A stretch of 64,000 nt of DNA, taken from positions 163,535-227,534 of the forward strand of contig VENG01000008.1 in assembly GCA_009711705.1 (NCBI GenBank), given 5' to 3'. The DNA comes from Bacillota bacterium. GTDB lineage: Bacteria > Bacillota > Desulfotomaculia > Desulfotomaculales > VENG01. The notes beneath the pieces were generated by a model. It saw nothing but the letters and a program-made list of their open reading frames with translations, did not search any database and was not told the origin of the DNA. Each line of letters begins with the position of its first letter. Position 1 is the stretch's first letter. Positions 47,804 through 57,412 of the stretch are shown here, in pieces. The position numbers and the translations under genes are program-made.

Positions 47804-47879
47804 AGATACAATGATGTATCTTAAATACGTGGCAATGATGCCCTCTCCGGAATATATTTTTCCGTGAGAGGGCATTTTT
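47804..47879 (+). promoter_or_regulatory. ANTAR-type attenuator of the ANTAR regulator gene (autoregulation)
   Basis: Stem 1 AGATAC/GTATCT with loop AATGAT (47804-47821); nine bases; stem 2 GGC/GCC with loop AATGAT (47831-47842). The 8-bp terminator stem GCCCTCTC (47840-47847) with GAGAGGGC (47866-47873) is followed by ATTTTT. It is almost identical to the glutamate synthase leader and suggests positive autoregulation. Confidence 0.82.
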
Positions 47880-47910
47880 GTTATAGAACTGTTATACAGG
47901 AGGCAGTCCC

Positions 47911-48489
47911 ATGAGCCAACGAAGAGTGGTTTTGGGGGATAGCGATGATACTTCCAGGAATAAGATTAAGGTGCTTATCAAGCAGCTTGGGTATTTCGTA
48001 GTAGGTGAGGCCGGTGATGGAATCACGGCCTTGAAGTTAATCAGGTCCAGGGAACCGGAATTAGCAGTGCTCGACACATCATTGCCTGGTATGGATGGTT
48101 TGCAGATTGCAGAAATTGCGTGGCAGGACCGGCTGACACCGGTGGTATTACTTACACCTTATATTGACCCAACGGTGCTGGAAAAAGCCAGGGCAGCAAG
48201 GGGTGCTGCCTTATTACAAAAGCCGGTGGACGAAAACTCTCTATTACCGGCTATGGAACTGGCCCGAAGCAATTTTGAAGAATTATGCAAACTGGAAGGT
48301 AAGATTAAAGAATTAAAAGAAACACTGGAAACCAGAAAAACGGTGGAAAGGGCGAAAGGGATTTTGATGGAAACTTTAGGTCTTACCGAGGCAGAAGCTT
48401 TTAAACGCATACAAAAACAAAGTATGAACAAACGAGTATCTATGCGGGCTGTAGCTGATGCCGTGATCATGGCCAACAATTTAAAATAA
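47911..48489 (+). CDS. ANTAR-domain response regulator (transcription antiterminator)
   Basis: A 192-residue protein. The receiver domain (about residues 1-120) keeps the acidic pair in GDSDD, the phospho-acceptor Asp in AVLDTSLPGMDG, the Thr in VVLLT and the Lys in LLQKPVDE. A coiled linker leads to the C-terminal ANTAR RNA-binding domain (about 135-192), with ERAKGILMETLGLTEAEAF and SMNKRVSMRAVADAVI. Family members such as EutV, AmiR and NasR bind paired hexaloop hairpins and prevent termination. CAGGAGG precedes the ATG. No cognate kinase is adjacent. Fourteen candidate targets lie in this window. Confidence 0.92.
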   Translation: MSQRRVVLGDSDDTSRNKIKVLIKQLGYFVVGEAGDGITALKLIRSREPELAVLDTSLPGMDGLQIAEIAWQDRLTPVVLLTPYIDPTVLEKARAARGAALLQKPVDENSLLPAMELARSNFEELCKLEGKIKELKETLETRKTVERAKGILMETLGLTEAEAFKRIQKQSMNKRVSMRAVADAVIMANNLK

Positions 48490-48492
48490 GAC

Positions 48493-48580
48493 TGTACAAA
48501 GTTGTACAAATTTAGGCAATGGCGCCTTCTTGAGGATTATTTGTTATAAGCAATAATCCCGAGAGGGCGTTTTGTGTTTT
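48493..48580 (+). promoter_or_regulatory. ANTAR-type attenuator of glnA (second copy)
   Basis: Stem 1 TGTAC/GTACA with loop AAAGTT (48493-48508); stem 2 GGC/GCC with loop AATGGC (48515-48526). The terminator pairs CGCCTTCTTG (from 48523) with the segment ending GGGCG (48569), then GGATTATT with AATAATCC, and ends in TTTTGTGTTTT. There is no separate promoter; transcription reads in from the ANTAR gene. Confidence 0.78.
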
Positions 48581-48607
48581 AAACCATGTGGAGAGGTGGA
48601 AATTAAT

Positions 48608-49939
48608 ATGCATGCAGAAAAGAAAAGTGAACTAATAAGCAGGGCCAGGGAAGCCGGGGTAAAGTTTATCCGCTTGCAGTTCACAGACATCATCGGAGTA
48701 TTAAAAAATGTGGCCATTCCAATTGATCAACTGGAAAAGGCCCTTGACGGAGAATTGATGTTTGACGGTTCTTCAATAAAAGGTTTTACTCGCATTGAGG
48801 AATCAGATATGTACTTACGCCCGGATCCCAAAACCTTTCAGATTTTCCCCTGGCGTCCCAGGGAAGGGGCCGTGGCCCGATTAATATGTGACGTTTATAC
48901 CCCTGATAACACTCCCTTTGAGGGATGCCCAAGGAATGCACTGAAAAAAGTTTTAGCTGAAGCGGCGGAGTTGGGATACACTATGCAGGTTGGACCTGAG
49001 CTGGAGTTTTTCCTTTTCCACGTAGATGAAGAAGGGCGTCCTACCGTGGATACCCATGATAAGGCCGGTTATTTTGACTTGACACCTGTAGACCTGGGCG
49101 AAGATGCACGGAGGAGTATTATCCTGACCCTGGAAGAAATGGATTATGATATTGAGGCCTCACATCACGAAGTGGCGCCGGGACAGCATGAGATTGACTT
49201 TAAATATTCCGATGCACTGGATGTAGCTGATAAAATTGTAACCTTCAGATTTGTGGTTCGTACCATTGCTCAAAGACACGGATTATATGCAACCTTTATG
49301 CCTAAGCCCGTTGCCGGCATCAATGGGAGTGGCATGCATATGAACCAGTCATTATTTAAAGGTGAGGAAAACGCCTTTTACGATGATGCTGCACCCAGGG
49401 GGTTAAGCCAGGATGCTTACTATTATATTGCCGGCCTTTTAAAACATGCTCCGGCTCTGGCTGCTATTACTAACCCCACGGTAAACTCATATAAGAGATT
49501 GGTTCCCGGTTACGAGGCACCGGTTTACATTGCCTGGAGCGAGCGCAACAGGAGTCCTTTGATCCGTATTCCGGCCAAGCGCGGGTTGAGCACCCGGGTG
49601 GAATTGCGTAATCCCGATCCGTCTTGTAACCCCTACCTGGCCATAGCAGCTAGTCTTAAGGCTGGTTTAGATGGGATCAAAAACAAACTGCAGCCCCCGG
49701 AGCCCTGTGACCGTAATATATATGAAATGACCACCGGAGAACGCAAGGATACCCATATCGATAGTTTACCTGAGGATCTGAAAGAAGCACTTGCCAAGCT
49801 GTCTGCGGATCAAGTGGTCTGTGAGGCATTAGGTCCGCATATTCATAATATCTATACTGAGCTTAAGACAAAAGAGTGGGATACTTTCAGGGTTCAAGTA
49901 CACCAGTGGGAAATTGATAATTACCTGGAAAAATTCTAG
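48608..49939 (+). CDS. glnA: Glutamine synthetase type I (second copy)
   Basis: A 443-residue GSI-alpha enzyme very similar to the first copy: [52 protein letters not shown] and [19 protein letters not shown] 48608 follows GAGAGGTGG; the longer frame runs into the attenuator. Placed in one unit with the ANTAR regulator it links the regulator to glutamine synthesis. Two paralogues under the same type of control may differ in feedback sensitivity, which cannot be read from sequence alone. Confidence 0.95.
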   Translation: MHAEKKSELISRAREAGVKFIRLQFTDIIGVLKNVAIPIDQLEKALDGELMFDGSSIKGFTRIEESDMYLRPDPKTFQIFPWRPREGAVARLICDVYTPDNTPFEGCPRNALKKVLAEAAELGYTMQVGPELEFFLFHVDEEGRPTVDTHDKAGYFDLTPVDLGEDARRSIILTLEEMDYDIEASHHEVAPGQHEIDFKYSDALDVADKIVTFRFVVRTIAQRHGLYATFMPKPVAGINGSGMHMNQSLFKGEENAFYDDAAPRGLSQDAYYYIAGLLKHAPALAAITNPTVNSYKRLVPGYEAPVYIAWSERNRSPLIRIPAKRGLSTRVELRNPDPSCNPYLAIAASLKAGLDGIKNKLQPPEPCDRNIYEMTTGERKDTHIDSLPEDLKEALAKLSADQVVCEALGPHIHNIYTELKTKEWDTFRVQVHQWEIDNYLEKF

Positions 49940-49986
49940 GTTAAGATAAAACTTTAAAATTTAAAGTTGTATTTCCATCCTTTAAA

Positions 49987-50028
49987 CCCCCGGTGGGAAG
50001 TTAATATCCCAGTGGGGGGATTTTTTTT
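49987..50028 (+). terminator. Terminator of glnA (second copy)
   Basis: CCCCC (49987-49991) and GGGGGG (50014-50019) with inner GGGA...TCCC pairing, then eight T. Confidence 0.85.
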
Positions 50029-50049
50029 GTATTTTTAAAGTATAAAAAA

Positions 50050-50081
50050 GCTATCCCGGCATGGGGGAATGCCGGGATAGC
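50050..50081 (-). terminator. Terminator of the acsB operon
   Basis: On the minus strand GCTATCCCGGCAT pairs with ATGCCGGGATAGC, followed by six T. A smaller hairpin (TTCGTGAA/TTCACGAA, 50156-50177) lies between it and the acsB stop. The interval 50083-50155 shows no gene. Confidence 0.8.
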
Positions 50082-50210
50082 CTCGTAGGTTGAAGCCTGC
50101 CAGAAAGTAAAGATCTGTAAACCTTACCCGCCTGACAGTCTAAAAGAAGGAGTATTCGTGAATTTTACTTCACGAATTATATAGCATTTTTATGAGTTAA
50201 ACCTAATTAA

Positions 50211-52409
50211 TTACATTAAAGGATCCATAGTTAATGCCGGGTGACCTTTTTCCTCCAGGAAGGACATTATCTCCTCACCGCTGGTGCCAATAGACTCATC
50301 GGCAATCTTATCGACGAAATCTTTGCCCATACCGGCATTTTCAGCTGCTTCTTCCAGTATGCCGCGAAGCTCTTCCTTAAGGGCCTTAGGCATCCATACC
50401 AGGCGTGCCAGTCCACCGTCAGCCGGTACAAACTTGGGCGAGCCCATGTACGATTTACCAATACCCATAAAGCCAGGCATCTGGGCACCGCCGCCGATGG
50501 TTCCGGCTAGGGTGCTAAAGCTCATCCCTGACGGGGTCATGCCGCTGTGCTCGCGGTTAACCACCATAAAGCCGTTACACTCGGGGACCATGCACAGTAT
50601 ACACTCAAAGCACCCGCAGGAAGTCATGGGATATTCCATGATGGTATAGAAGTTTACATTGGAAATGCTGCGTTGTGAATTATTGAAAGTAAACTCGTTA
50701 AAGGATTCCCATTGCCCTTTAACATCATCAATTACGCCTTCCTTGGGAATAGGCTTGTTATTGCCGTGCGGGTTAATCTCATAGGCCGCTTTGGCATCCA
50801 GCCAGCTAACCGCACCGCACAGCCCCACGCGCTCAGGCGCGATAACGCATACGTGGGTGGGAGCAAATGACTGGCATAAAGTACAAGAATAGAAGGTATC
50901 TATGCTCTCGTCATTAAGCTCTTTTAAGCGGTCATCCCGCTTCTGGTAGTAACCCCGGGCAACTTCCCGCATTTCCTTTACTTTCTCTTCATCTGAATAT
51001 AAAGTTATCTGAACCCTGTCTATAATAGCGGAGAACTCAGCCTTCAACTTGGCGTACAGAATATCACCCAGATGCTTCAGGCGGAAGCCTTTCTCAAAGG
51101 CATCCTTACTGAAACGTATCCACATAATGTCACGCTGAGCCACGTGCCAGGTACCTTCACCGTAGTTGGTGAAGTAGTGTAGTTGGCGCTCTAAAACAGG
51201 CTCAAAGTCCTCCTCGAACTTCTTGCCGTATACGTCAACCACCACACCCAGCGGCATGCGTGATCCTGCTTCCACAGTATCAATATCAGGACCGATGAGC
51301 TCCACCTTACCGTCTTCAACTTCATTTTCCGCAGCTGAACGTACCAGCTCAAAGCCAGGCGTCTTGGTGCCGCCAAATTCAACGTACATATCCTTTTTGC
51401 GGATACTCTCACCCTCAAAGGCTGGGCCAATGGTGATGGGTACATCAATGTCGATTGCAGTAATCTTAATGCCCCTGGTTTCCAGGGCTTTCTGTACAAT
51501 CTTATCGTAGTCCGGCTCGGAAACAAACCAGTCGGGAATCTGCTTGTCTTCCGGCAGTTCCTGGTCGGTGATCACCGGGAAGCCCATGTTAATGGCACCC
51601 ATGGCGGCAGCGGTCTTGACCATATCGTGCTCGCCTAGGTATATGACAAATGCCAGAATACTACGGCGCTGGTAGGCACGCTGGGCGTCCCTGTCACCGG
51701 GTGCGATACCGCCGAACATCATGCCGGCACGCAGGGCGTAGTTGGCGCAGTGTACCACCTGGGTAAAGTTACCCAGCGGGTAAGCAATATAGTCAACGCC
51801 CAGTTTAACGTTAACTTCCATGAGCTGTTCAATAATCTCGTCACAGAGGAAGAGCATAAGACCCTTACCCATCAAGTCACTGACTATTTTCTTGGCTGAC
51901 TCGGCATCCTTGGCGCGGCCTAAAATTAAGGCCTCGCCGGGGATAGTCCAGTCCACCATCTTGACGCCGTACTGACGGACCACCGGGTCACCGATGAATC
52001 CGGTCCAGGGTGCTGTGTGCAGCGGGTTTTCTTCGGTGTTTTTCAGGTAGCGTACTGCCTCGATAATATCAGCGGCGTACCAGGTGGACTCACCCCAGAT
52101 ACGGGCATTCTCAAATGTTTTTTCCTCTTTAATAGCATGACGGGCACGGTTTAGTACCGGTACCATGTCGCCTAAGGTTTTAATTTCTTCACCGCTTAAG
52201 CAGCGGATTACAGGCAGGTAATAAGCTGTATCAGGATATCCTACCGGCTGATCTTCACCATATTCGCGGATAGCCTGGTTTAAAAGTATTTCTGCATAGC
52301 TGCATGCAGTAATGGCGCCTTCGTACGCTTCTTTAAAGAGCGGCTTGGGCTCTTGACCCGGCTCAATAGCGCCTTCGAATAGTTGATCAAAATTAGAGGT
52401 TTCGGTCAT
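50211..52409 (-). CDS. acsB: Acetyl-CoA synthase (CO-methylating) AcsB
   Basis: A 732-residue protein matching the full length of the bacterial acetyl-CoA synthase subunit. A-cluster ligands appear as SCTLCQSFAPTHVC, GLCGAVSWLDAK and TSCGCFECILCMVPECNG, including the Cys-Gly-Cys. It joins CO, a methyl group from the corrinoid protein and CoA to acetyl-CoA in the Wood-Ljungdahl pathway, or runs in reverse. ATG 52409 has GGAGG seven bases upstream; ATG 52415 is too close to it. It lies 27 bases after the CODH gene. The corrinoid-protein genes are not in the window. Confidence 0.96.
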   Translation of the reverse strand: MTETSNFDQLFEGAIEPGQEPKPLFKEAYEGAITACSYAEILLNQAIREYGEDQPVGYPDTAYYLPVIRCLSGEEIKTLGDMVPVLNRARHAIKEEKTFENARIWGESTWYAADIIEAVRYLKNTEENPLHTAPWTGFIGDPVVRQYGVKMVDWTIPGEALILGRAKDAESAKKIVSDLMGKGLMLFLCDEIIEQLMEVNVKLGVDYIAYPLGNFTQVVHCANYALRAGMMFGGIAPGDRDAQRAYQRRSILAFVIYLGEHDMVKTAAAMGAINMGFPVITDQELPEDKQIPDWFVSEPDYDKIVQKALETRGIKITAIDIDVPITIGPAFEGESIRKKDMYVEFGGTKTPGFELVRSAAENEVEDGKVELIGPDIDTVEAGSRMPLGVVVDVYGKKFEEDFEPVLERQLHYFTNYGEGTWHVAQRDIMWIRFSKDAFEKGFRLKHLGDILYAKLKAEFSAIIDRVQITLYSDEEKVKEMREVARGYYQKRDDRLKELNDESIDTFYSCTLCQSFAPTHVCVIAPERVGLCGAVSWLDAKAAYEINPHGNNKPIPKEGVIDDVKGQWESFNEFTFNNSQRSISNVNFYTIMEYPMTSCGCFECILCMVPECNGFMVVNREHSGMTPSGMSFSTLAGTIGGGAQMPGFMGIGKSYMGSPKFVPADGGLARLVWMPKALKEELRGILEEAAENAGMGKDFVDKIADESIGTSGEEIMSFLEEKGHPALTMDPLM

Positions 52410-52436
52410 TTTCATTCCTCCCTTCGACCTTATTTT

Positions 52437-54458
52437 TTACCAGTTTTGACATAGTGCGGCTTCTTGATCGTCAGCTACCTTTTTATGAATCCCTAGCTTC
52501 CAAGTCCTGTATTCCAATGCGTTGAGCAGTTTCTGGCTGGCAGTTTCAATATCCGGTTCCAAAATGAAGTAACCGCCAAATACGTCTCCGGCAACTTGGG
52601 TTAAAATACTGTATATTAAATCTGAGCCTTCAACTGGGGGCATGGTACCTACGTGGGTGGGCATCCCGATGGTCACTGCCCAGGTCCCGATACTGGTAGC
52701 CTTGCCGCTCATGGCCTCCGGTGCCGATGCCACGAAGGGTACCTTGGGAGTATCTACGCCAAGGTCTTCTGCCATAAGCATGAGCAGCTCAGCCGCTCTG
52801 GAGTTGTCAACGCAGGAACCAATATGGAATGTCGGTGGTAAGCCAGTACTAAGGTTTGCTTTTTCACCAATGCGTTTAAGGAATTTCTTCAGCCCTTCAC
52901 CACAATACTTATCAACGTTGGCCGGATCCATTAAACCTGCTTTGGCACAAGCTTGAGCGTTACAGCCGGTAGTGACCACAAATACGTCGTTTTTGAGCAT
53001 TTCCTTGGTAATTTCTATGTGAGCTTGATCCTGGAAAGTTTTTAAGTTGTTGCATCCGGCCATTAAAATGATCCCTTTAAGCTCTCCGGATAAAATAGCG
53101 TCGTTCAAGACTCTTACAGGGTTATCCGGATTCACGGTTTTAAAAAGCTCGAAAATGGCCTCGTTGCTCCAGCCTGCCACAGTCTTACTCTTAATATTGG
53201 GAATGTGTACAGGACGGGTGCCGCGTTCCTGGTAGGCTTCAATTGCATGTCCCACAACCTGTTGAGCATTCTCCATAGCCTTGGATTCCTGATAGTCTAT
53301 ATGGATGGTGCCTGGGTTTTTAACAATATCAGAAGTAGTAATCAGCCTGGTGCCAAAACACTGAGCTATGGTATTTAATCCAGGCATAATGCACTGTACG
53401 TCCACTACCATGGCATCAACGGCACCTGTGCAGATGGCAAGTTCTTGTGAGGAGAAGGAGGTAACAAGAGGGATTCCCTGGCGCATTAATACCTCGTTAC
53501 CGGTACAACAAATACCTACCAGGTTGATGCCGGTTGCGCCAGCGGCCTTGGCCTGTTCTTCCATTTCCCGTGCCGCCCCAACCACCATTTCGCTAAGCAG
53601 TGGGTTATGGCCGTGTAACACGATGTTAACTTTTTTGGGATCCAGCACGCCCATATTGGCTTCACTTGCAACCGGTTCGGGTGTACCGAAAATAATATCC
53701 GACAGGTCAGTGGCAACCCACTTTCCGGCCAGGTCAGCCAAACCTACCCGGACGGCACTAAACACCAAGTTTACCGGATCGTTATCCATACCTACGTGAG
53801 CTTGGGTGACAAGATCTGATATGGTTGCATGGATACCGTGAGGCATAACATTATGTGACCGGTAAAGCTTGTTTCTATCCTTGGTAACCATATCAGCTAT
53901 CCATGTTGCTTCACCTTCGCCCTTGAGGCGGCTGAAGTCCTCGCTTGCTTTCTCCGATAATTCTTTGGCCAGGGCTATTTTATCTTTGCCGTCTGTGCCA
54001 ATACCAACCTTTTGGCAAATTCGCCTTAACTTGTCCTCGTCTTTTATTTCATAATCCGGTGCTTCCCCTTCGGCTATCATGTGCATGGTATGAGTGATGT
54101 GATTCCCGTGCTGGGCATGTGATGCACAGCCGGTCAGAATCATCAGGCCCACACTGCGGGCCACTATGGTCCACGAGTTGGCCCCACAGATCCCCCTGCT
54201 GGCAGGGCCTTTCTCAGCTTTAATGCGGCATGGGCCCATCATGCAGAAGCGACAGCAAATACCTTTATAGCCAAATTGACATTGAGGCTGCTGTGCTAAA
54301 ACGCGGTCGAACGCCGTAACAACCCCTTGTTCTTGGGCTACGTCAATCATCTCAACAACTGCGGGGTCTATTGACCGTTTTATATTTTTGGGATCAACTA
54401 CCCTGGGTGCCTTACCCGATGGCCGGCTTGTAAGGCTTGGATCTTTAAACCTTGGCAT
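52437..54458 (-). CDS. acsA: Carbon monoxide dehydrogenase catalytic subunit (CooS/AcsA)
   Basis: A 673-residue nickel-iron CO dehydrogenase. The N-terminal cysteines for clusters D and B lie in CQFGYKGICCRFCMMGPCR. Further ligand regions for the C cluster are GICCTGNEVLMRQG, MAGCNNLKTFQD, TGCNAQACAKAG and HIGSCVDNSRAAEL. It reduces CO2 to CO for AcsB through an internal channel. An AAGGAGG site precedes ATG 54458. The order CODH then AcsB is usual in this group. Confidence 0.95.
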   Translation of the reverse strand: MPRFKDPSLTSRPSGKAPRVVDPKNIKRSIDPAVVEMIDVAQEQGVVTAFDRVLAQQPQCQFGYKGICCRFCMMGPCRIKAEKGPASRGICGANSWTIVARSVGLMILTGCASHAQHGNHITHTMHMIAEGEAPDYEIKDEDKLRRICQKVGIGTDGKDKIALAKELSEKASEDFSRLKGEGEATWIADMVTKDRNKLYRSHNVMPHGIHATISDLVTQAHVGMDNDPVNLVFSAVRVGLADLAGKWVATDLSDIIFGTPEPVASEANMGVLDPKKVNIVLHGHNPLLSEMVVGAAREMEEQAKAAGATGINLVGICCTGNEVLMRQGIPLVTSFSSQELAICTGAVDAMVVDVQCIMPGLNTIAQCFGTRLITTSDIVKNPGTIHIDYQESKAMENAQQVVGHAIEAYQERGTRPVHIPNIKSKTVAGWSNEAIFELFKTVNPDNPVRVLNDAILSGELKGIILMAGCNNLKTFQDQAHIEITKEMLKNDVFVVTTGCNAQACAKAGLMDPANVDKYCGEGLKKFLKRIGEKANLSTGLPPTFHIGSCVDNSRAAELLMLMAEDLGVDTPKVPFVASAPEAMSGKATSIGTWAVTIGMPTHVGTMPPVEGSDLIYSILTQVAGDVFGGYFILEPDIETASQKLLNALEYRTWKLGIHKKVADDQEAALCQNW

Positions 54459-54833
54459 TCTTTCGACCTCCTTTGTAATAAAGGTTGGAATTCTTGCGTT
54501 AGAATACTTTTGATCGCTAATGTTACTGGATTATTAACTCCTTCTAATAGATCACCTGCCCCCATAAAAAATAATTAACAAACTCCACTCCTGTCTCTGT
54601 AGCCGAAGATAGTGTCTTTTGTCACTAGTCAAACCTGTTAATTACACTATTACCATAGTAAACCAGTCAATTAATTATGAGCAATTGTCAAATTACTCTA
54701 TCAAATCTCAAATAATGAAATATAGTTCAAATAGATCCTTCAGGCTTTTTTAAACATAGTTTCATAAAAAATCATTCTTTTTTGAATAATCTAAGATTTG
54801 TTTTTTGGACATAATGGAAAAGAGGTGGTTGAA

Positions 54834-54962
54834 GTGGATTTAACTGCAAAATTTCACAGGTGGTTAAAACATTTTTGGGAGGAGCCTTTTTTCAAAGCCG
54901 AGTTGGAAAGAGCACAAATAAATAAAAGGAATAAGGTTCCTAAGAGAGTGAAAGGTGAGTGA
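54834..54962 (+). CDS. Possible 42-residue basic protein
   Basis: A short frame from GTG 54834 after AAAGAGGTGG, encoding a peptide with FHRWLKHFWEEPFFKAEL and a basic tail NKVPKRVKGE. It is followed 20 bases later by a terminator. Amphipathic, Trp-rich start and good ribosome-binding site support a real small gene. Family and function are unknown. The upstream gap 54459-54833 contains only AT-rich sequence, presumably including the CODH promoter. Confidence 0.4.
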   Translation: MDLTAKFHRWLKHFWEEPFFKAELERAQINKRNKVPKRVKGE

Positions 54963-54982
54963 AGTGAGTGAAACTGAAACCA

Positions 54983-55018
54983 CAACAAGGCCGGACTTTA
55001 AACCACCCGGCCTTGTTG
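54983..55018. terminator. Bidirectional terminator
   Basis: CAACAAGGCCGG pairs perfectly with CCGGCCTTGTTG around a 12-base loop. It serves the 42-residue frame on the + strand and the CBS gene on the minus strand. Confidence 0.7.
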
Positions 55019-55035
55019 TTTGCTTATTTTAAACT

Positions 55036-55473
55036 CTATAGTAGTGGGGATGAAGGCTGAGAAATACCTGATAATGCTTCTCCTGCTTCATTCTGGTAAA
55101 CGTTCTTGGTGGCCAAGTCACCAATGGATACCATACCGGCAAGCTGGTTATTGTCAACTACGGGAAGACGCCTGATTTGCTTTTGCTTCATCAGACCTGC
55201 TGCTTCATGGACATCCATTTGTGAAGATCCAGTCACCAAATTTTGAGACATTACAGCATTTACTTTAGTATTATTAGGGTCAAGTCCCTTGGATGTTGCC
55301 CGCAGCGAGACATCTCTGTCCGTTAAAATCCCTACAACTTGTCCGTTTTCTACTACCGGTACCGAGCCTATATTATATTGGCTCATCTTTTGTGCGGCTT
55401 CTGCGACTGACTGCTCTGGGCTCACTGATACCACATTTTTAGTCATTATTTGTCCTAGTTGTTGTTGGGGCAT
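55036..55473 (-). CDS. CBS-domain pair protein
   Basis: A 145-residue protein made of two CBS domains (IMTKNVVSVSPEQSVAEAA with IGSVPVVENGQVVGILTDRD; then VMSQNLVTGSSQMDVHEAA with IRRLPVVDNNQLAGMVSIGD). Such stand-alone pairs bind adenine nucleotides and act as energy sensors or regulators. Its start overlaps the 3' end of the GGDEF/HD-GYP gene by 35 bases, so the two are probably co-expressed. The target is unknown. Confidence 0.88.
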   Translation of the reverse strand: MPQQQLGQIMTKNVVSVSPEQSVAEAAQKMSQYNIGSVPVVENGQVVGILTDRDVSLRATSKGLDPNNTKVNAVMSQNLVTGSSQMDVHEAAGLMKQKQIRRLPVVDNNQLAGMVSIGDLATKNVYQNEAGEALSGISQPSSPLL

Positions 55474-57226
55474 TAGTATATTCCTCCCATGGTTTTTTAC
55501 TTAATTTACGGGAGTAGTATTCCTGAGGTTCAGGTAGTTTATTCGTATGTAAATTTTTCATATAGGTGTTAGCCTGTACTATTTCTATAAAGTTACGTGC
55601 CAGTTCCGGGTCATACATGCTCCCCGAGCACCGTTTTATCTCGGCTATAGCTTCATCGGGGGACATATTTGTCTTATAAGTGCGGTTTGACGTCATGGCA
55701 TCAAAGCTGTCAGTAATTCTGATAATTCTAGCCAAAGTGGGAATGCTTTCTTCTTTTATTCCTTCCGGATAGCCGGATCCGTCGTAGTTTTCATGGTGGT
55801 AAAGTATAATTGGTACAGTAGATCTTAACTGCGTCACTGATTTAACGATATCACTACCCCATCTCGGATGCTGCTTAAGGATACCCCATTCTTGCTCGCT
55901 AAGACGGCCGGGTTTAGTCAGAGTATCTCTGTCTATCTCAATTTTCCCGATGTCATGTAAAAAAGCCGCATATTTTAGCAGCCGCATTTCTTGTTCCGAA
56001 ACACCAATTTTTTCGGCCAGTTTGATAGAATATTCGGTGACTCTTTCCGAGTGCCCGTAAGTATACCGGTCCTTGGCGTTAATTACAGATATTAACGTCC
56101 GAATGGAATTCAGAAGGTCTTTTTCGTTCTCATCCAGCTCAAGGTCATCAAATACTGAAAAGTATAATTCTACTTTGTTTTTGCTTAAACTTTTAGCCTT
56201 ATAAAGAGCATTATCAGCTTGTTTGATTAATTCCCGTGCTTTTACTGCATGGTCCGGGCTGGTTGCTATACCGCAGGATATGGTGATTTTACCGCCGGGC
56301 TGGTGTTCTTCACCGAAAAACTGCTGCTGTTCAATTCTATCTTTAATATCTTCGGCCTTTTCCAATGCCTGCTGACTGTTGTAACCCGGTAGTACGACAA
56401 CGAATTCTTCTCCGCCGTAGCGGGCTACAAAACCACTGTCTATTACCTCTTTTTTTAATAGGATTCCAAAGGCTTTTAGCACTTCATCCCCAGCCAGGTG
56501 GCCAAAAGTGTCATTATAATTTTTAAAATAATCAATATCCAAAATGATTAATGATAATCGATTATACGCGGTAATCCCTTTGGAAAAATATTTTTTTAAC
56601 ATTTCCTGAAAGTACCGGTGGTTATATAATCCTGTCAGTATGTCTGTGTTAGCAATTTCGGTGAGGTATTCCCGGTTTCTTGTTTCCAGGTTTGCCAGAC
56701 CGCCTATGAACCAACCCACCACATACATCAGGCTGATCAGGATTAATCCGGACTCAGTTGCCTGTAAAACATTTACTCCCGGGGTTATCACCATTTCATT
56801 AAAAATAAGAAGAATGCTGCAAATTGTAGCCATGATTAAGCCCGGTAGTTTGCCCATAACCGATGCTGTAATGAGTATGGGAAGTAAAAGGATAGCTTCG
56901 GCATAGGGAAGCTTTTTTTCAGTAACGAACAGAGTTAGGGTAGCCACTAATAATGGAAAACCTACATAGGCTATATCAATACAGTGAATGGACTTTGGGT
57001 TCTTGGGTAATGCACTGATTTTAGTATTGTATAGTAAAACAATTACGGCTCCCATGGAGCATAGTAGGATGAATAATCCAATATTAACGTAAGTATACAA
57101 ATACTCCCTGGGAAAAACATCGATACCACTTAGTATTACAGCTAAAGTGAAAATAAGGAGACATAGCATATGAGCAGTGGTAATATTTTCATATAATTCT
57201 TTTTGTCTTTCCTTTTCTGATGTCAA
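55439..57226 (-). CDS. Membrane GGDEF plus HD-GYP c-di-GMP enzyme
   Basis: About 595 residues: an N-terminal membrane part of six to seven helices, then GGDEF (NTDILTGLYNHRYFQ, LDIDYFKNYND, ARYGGEEFVVVLPG) and HD-GYP (HDIGKIEID, HHENYDGSGYPEG, ITDSFDAMTSNRTY). The intact GGEEF and HD/GYP motifs suggest both synthesis and hydrolysis of c-di-GMP are possible. TTG 57226 after GGGGTGAT was chosen; the longer frame to 57328 runs through a hairpin and overlaps agrD. It follows agrB and agrD, suggesting quorum input to c-di-GMP turnover. Confidence 0.85.
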   Translation of the reverse strand: MTSEKERQKELYENITTAHMLCLLIFTLAVILSGIDVFPREYLYTYVNIGLFILLCSMGAVIVLLYNTKISALPKNPKSIHCIDIAYVGFPLLVATLTLFVTEKKLPYAEAILLLPILITASVMGKLPGLIMATICSILLIFNEMVITPGVNVLQATESGLILISLMYVVGWFIGGLANLETRNREYLTEIANTDILTGLYNHRYFQEMLKKYFSKGITAYNRLSLIILDIDYFKNYNDTFGHLAGDEVLKAFGILLKKEVIDSGFVARYGGEEFVVVLPGYNSQQALEKAEDIKDRIEQQQFFGEEHQPGGKITISCGIATSPDHAVKARELIKQADNALYKAKSLSKNKVELYFSVFDDLELDENEKDLLNSIRTLISVINAKDRYTYGHSERVTEYSIKLAEKIGVSEQEMRLLKYAAFLHDIGKIEIDRDTLTKPGRLSEQEWGILKQHPRWGSDIVKSVTQLRSTVPIILYHHENYDGSGYPEGIKEESIPTLARIIRITDSFDAMTSNRTYKTNMSPDEAIAEIKRCSGSMYDPELARNFIEIVQANTYMKNLHTNKLPEPQEYYSRKLSKKPWEEYTNAPTTTRTNND

Positions 57227-57241
57227 GTGATCACCCCGAAT

Positions 57242-57275
57242 CCAGAAAAAGGTGGTGAACACCACCTTTTTCTGG
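57242..57275 (-). terminator. Hairpin between agrD and the GGDEF/HD-GYP gene
   Basis: CCAGAAAAAGGTGGT pairs with ACCACCTTTTTCTGG. On the minus strand the stem contains T5 but no T-tract follows, so partial termination or mRNA processing is likely. Confidence 0.5.
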
Positions 57276-57276
57276 A

Positions 57277-57408
57277 CTATTTCCTTAATGACTTTGGTAC
57301 TTCTGGCTGGTAGTGGAAACCGAAACATGTAGGAGTCACGATAAAAACCGCGGCTGCTAACATTACTGTTACTGCAGCATTGAATAGCTTGTTAGTTATT
57401 CTTTTCAC
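57277..57408 (-). CDS. agrD: AgrD-like cyclic peptide precursor
   Basis: A 43-residue peptide starting at GTG 57408 after GGAGGTGAG. It has an amphipathic N-terminal part (VKRITNKLFNAAVTVMLAAA), then a short segment with a single Cys (TPTCFGF) and the acidic/proline-rich tail YQPEVPKSLRK. The YQPEVP(x)SL tail is the mark of clostridial AgrD-type autoinducer precursors, from which the Cys-containing segment is released as a thiolactone. It lies directly after agrB, 4 bases from its stop. It is absent from a standard long-ORF list because of its size. Confidence 0.82.
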   Translation of the reverse strand: MKRITNKLFNAAVTVMLAAAVFIVTPTCFGFHYQPEVPKSLRK

Positions 57409-57412
57409 TAAC

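Noticed and set aside
57226..57328. N-terminal extension of the GGDEF/HD-GYP protein to 57328
   Set aside because: It would run through a perfect hairpin and overlap the AgrD-like gene; TTG 57226 has a ribosome-binding site and begins just before the first membrane helix.
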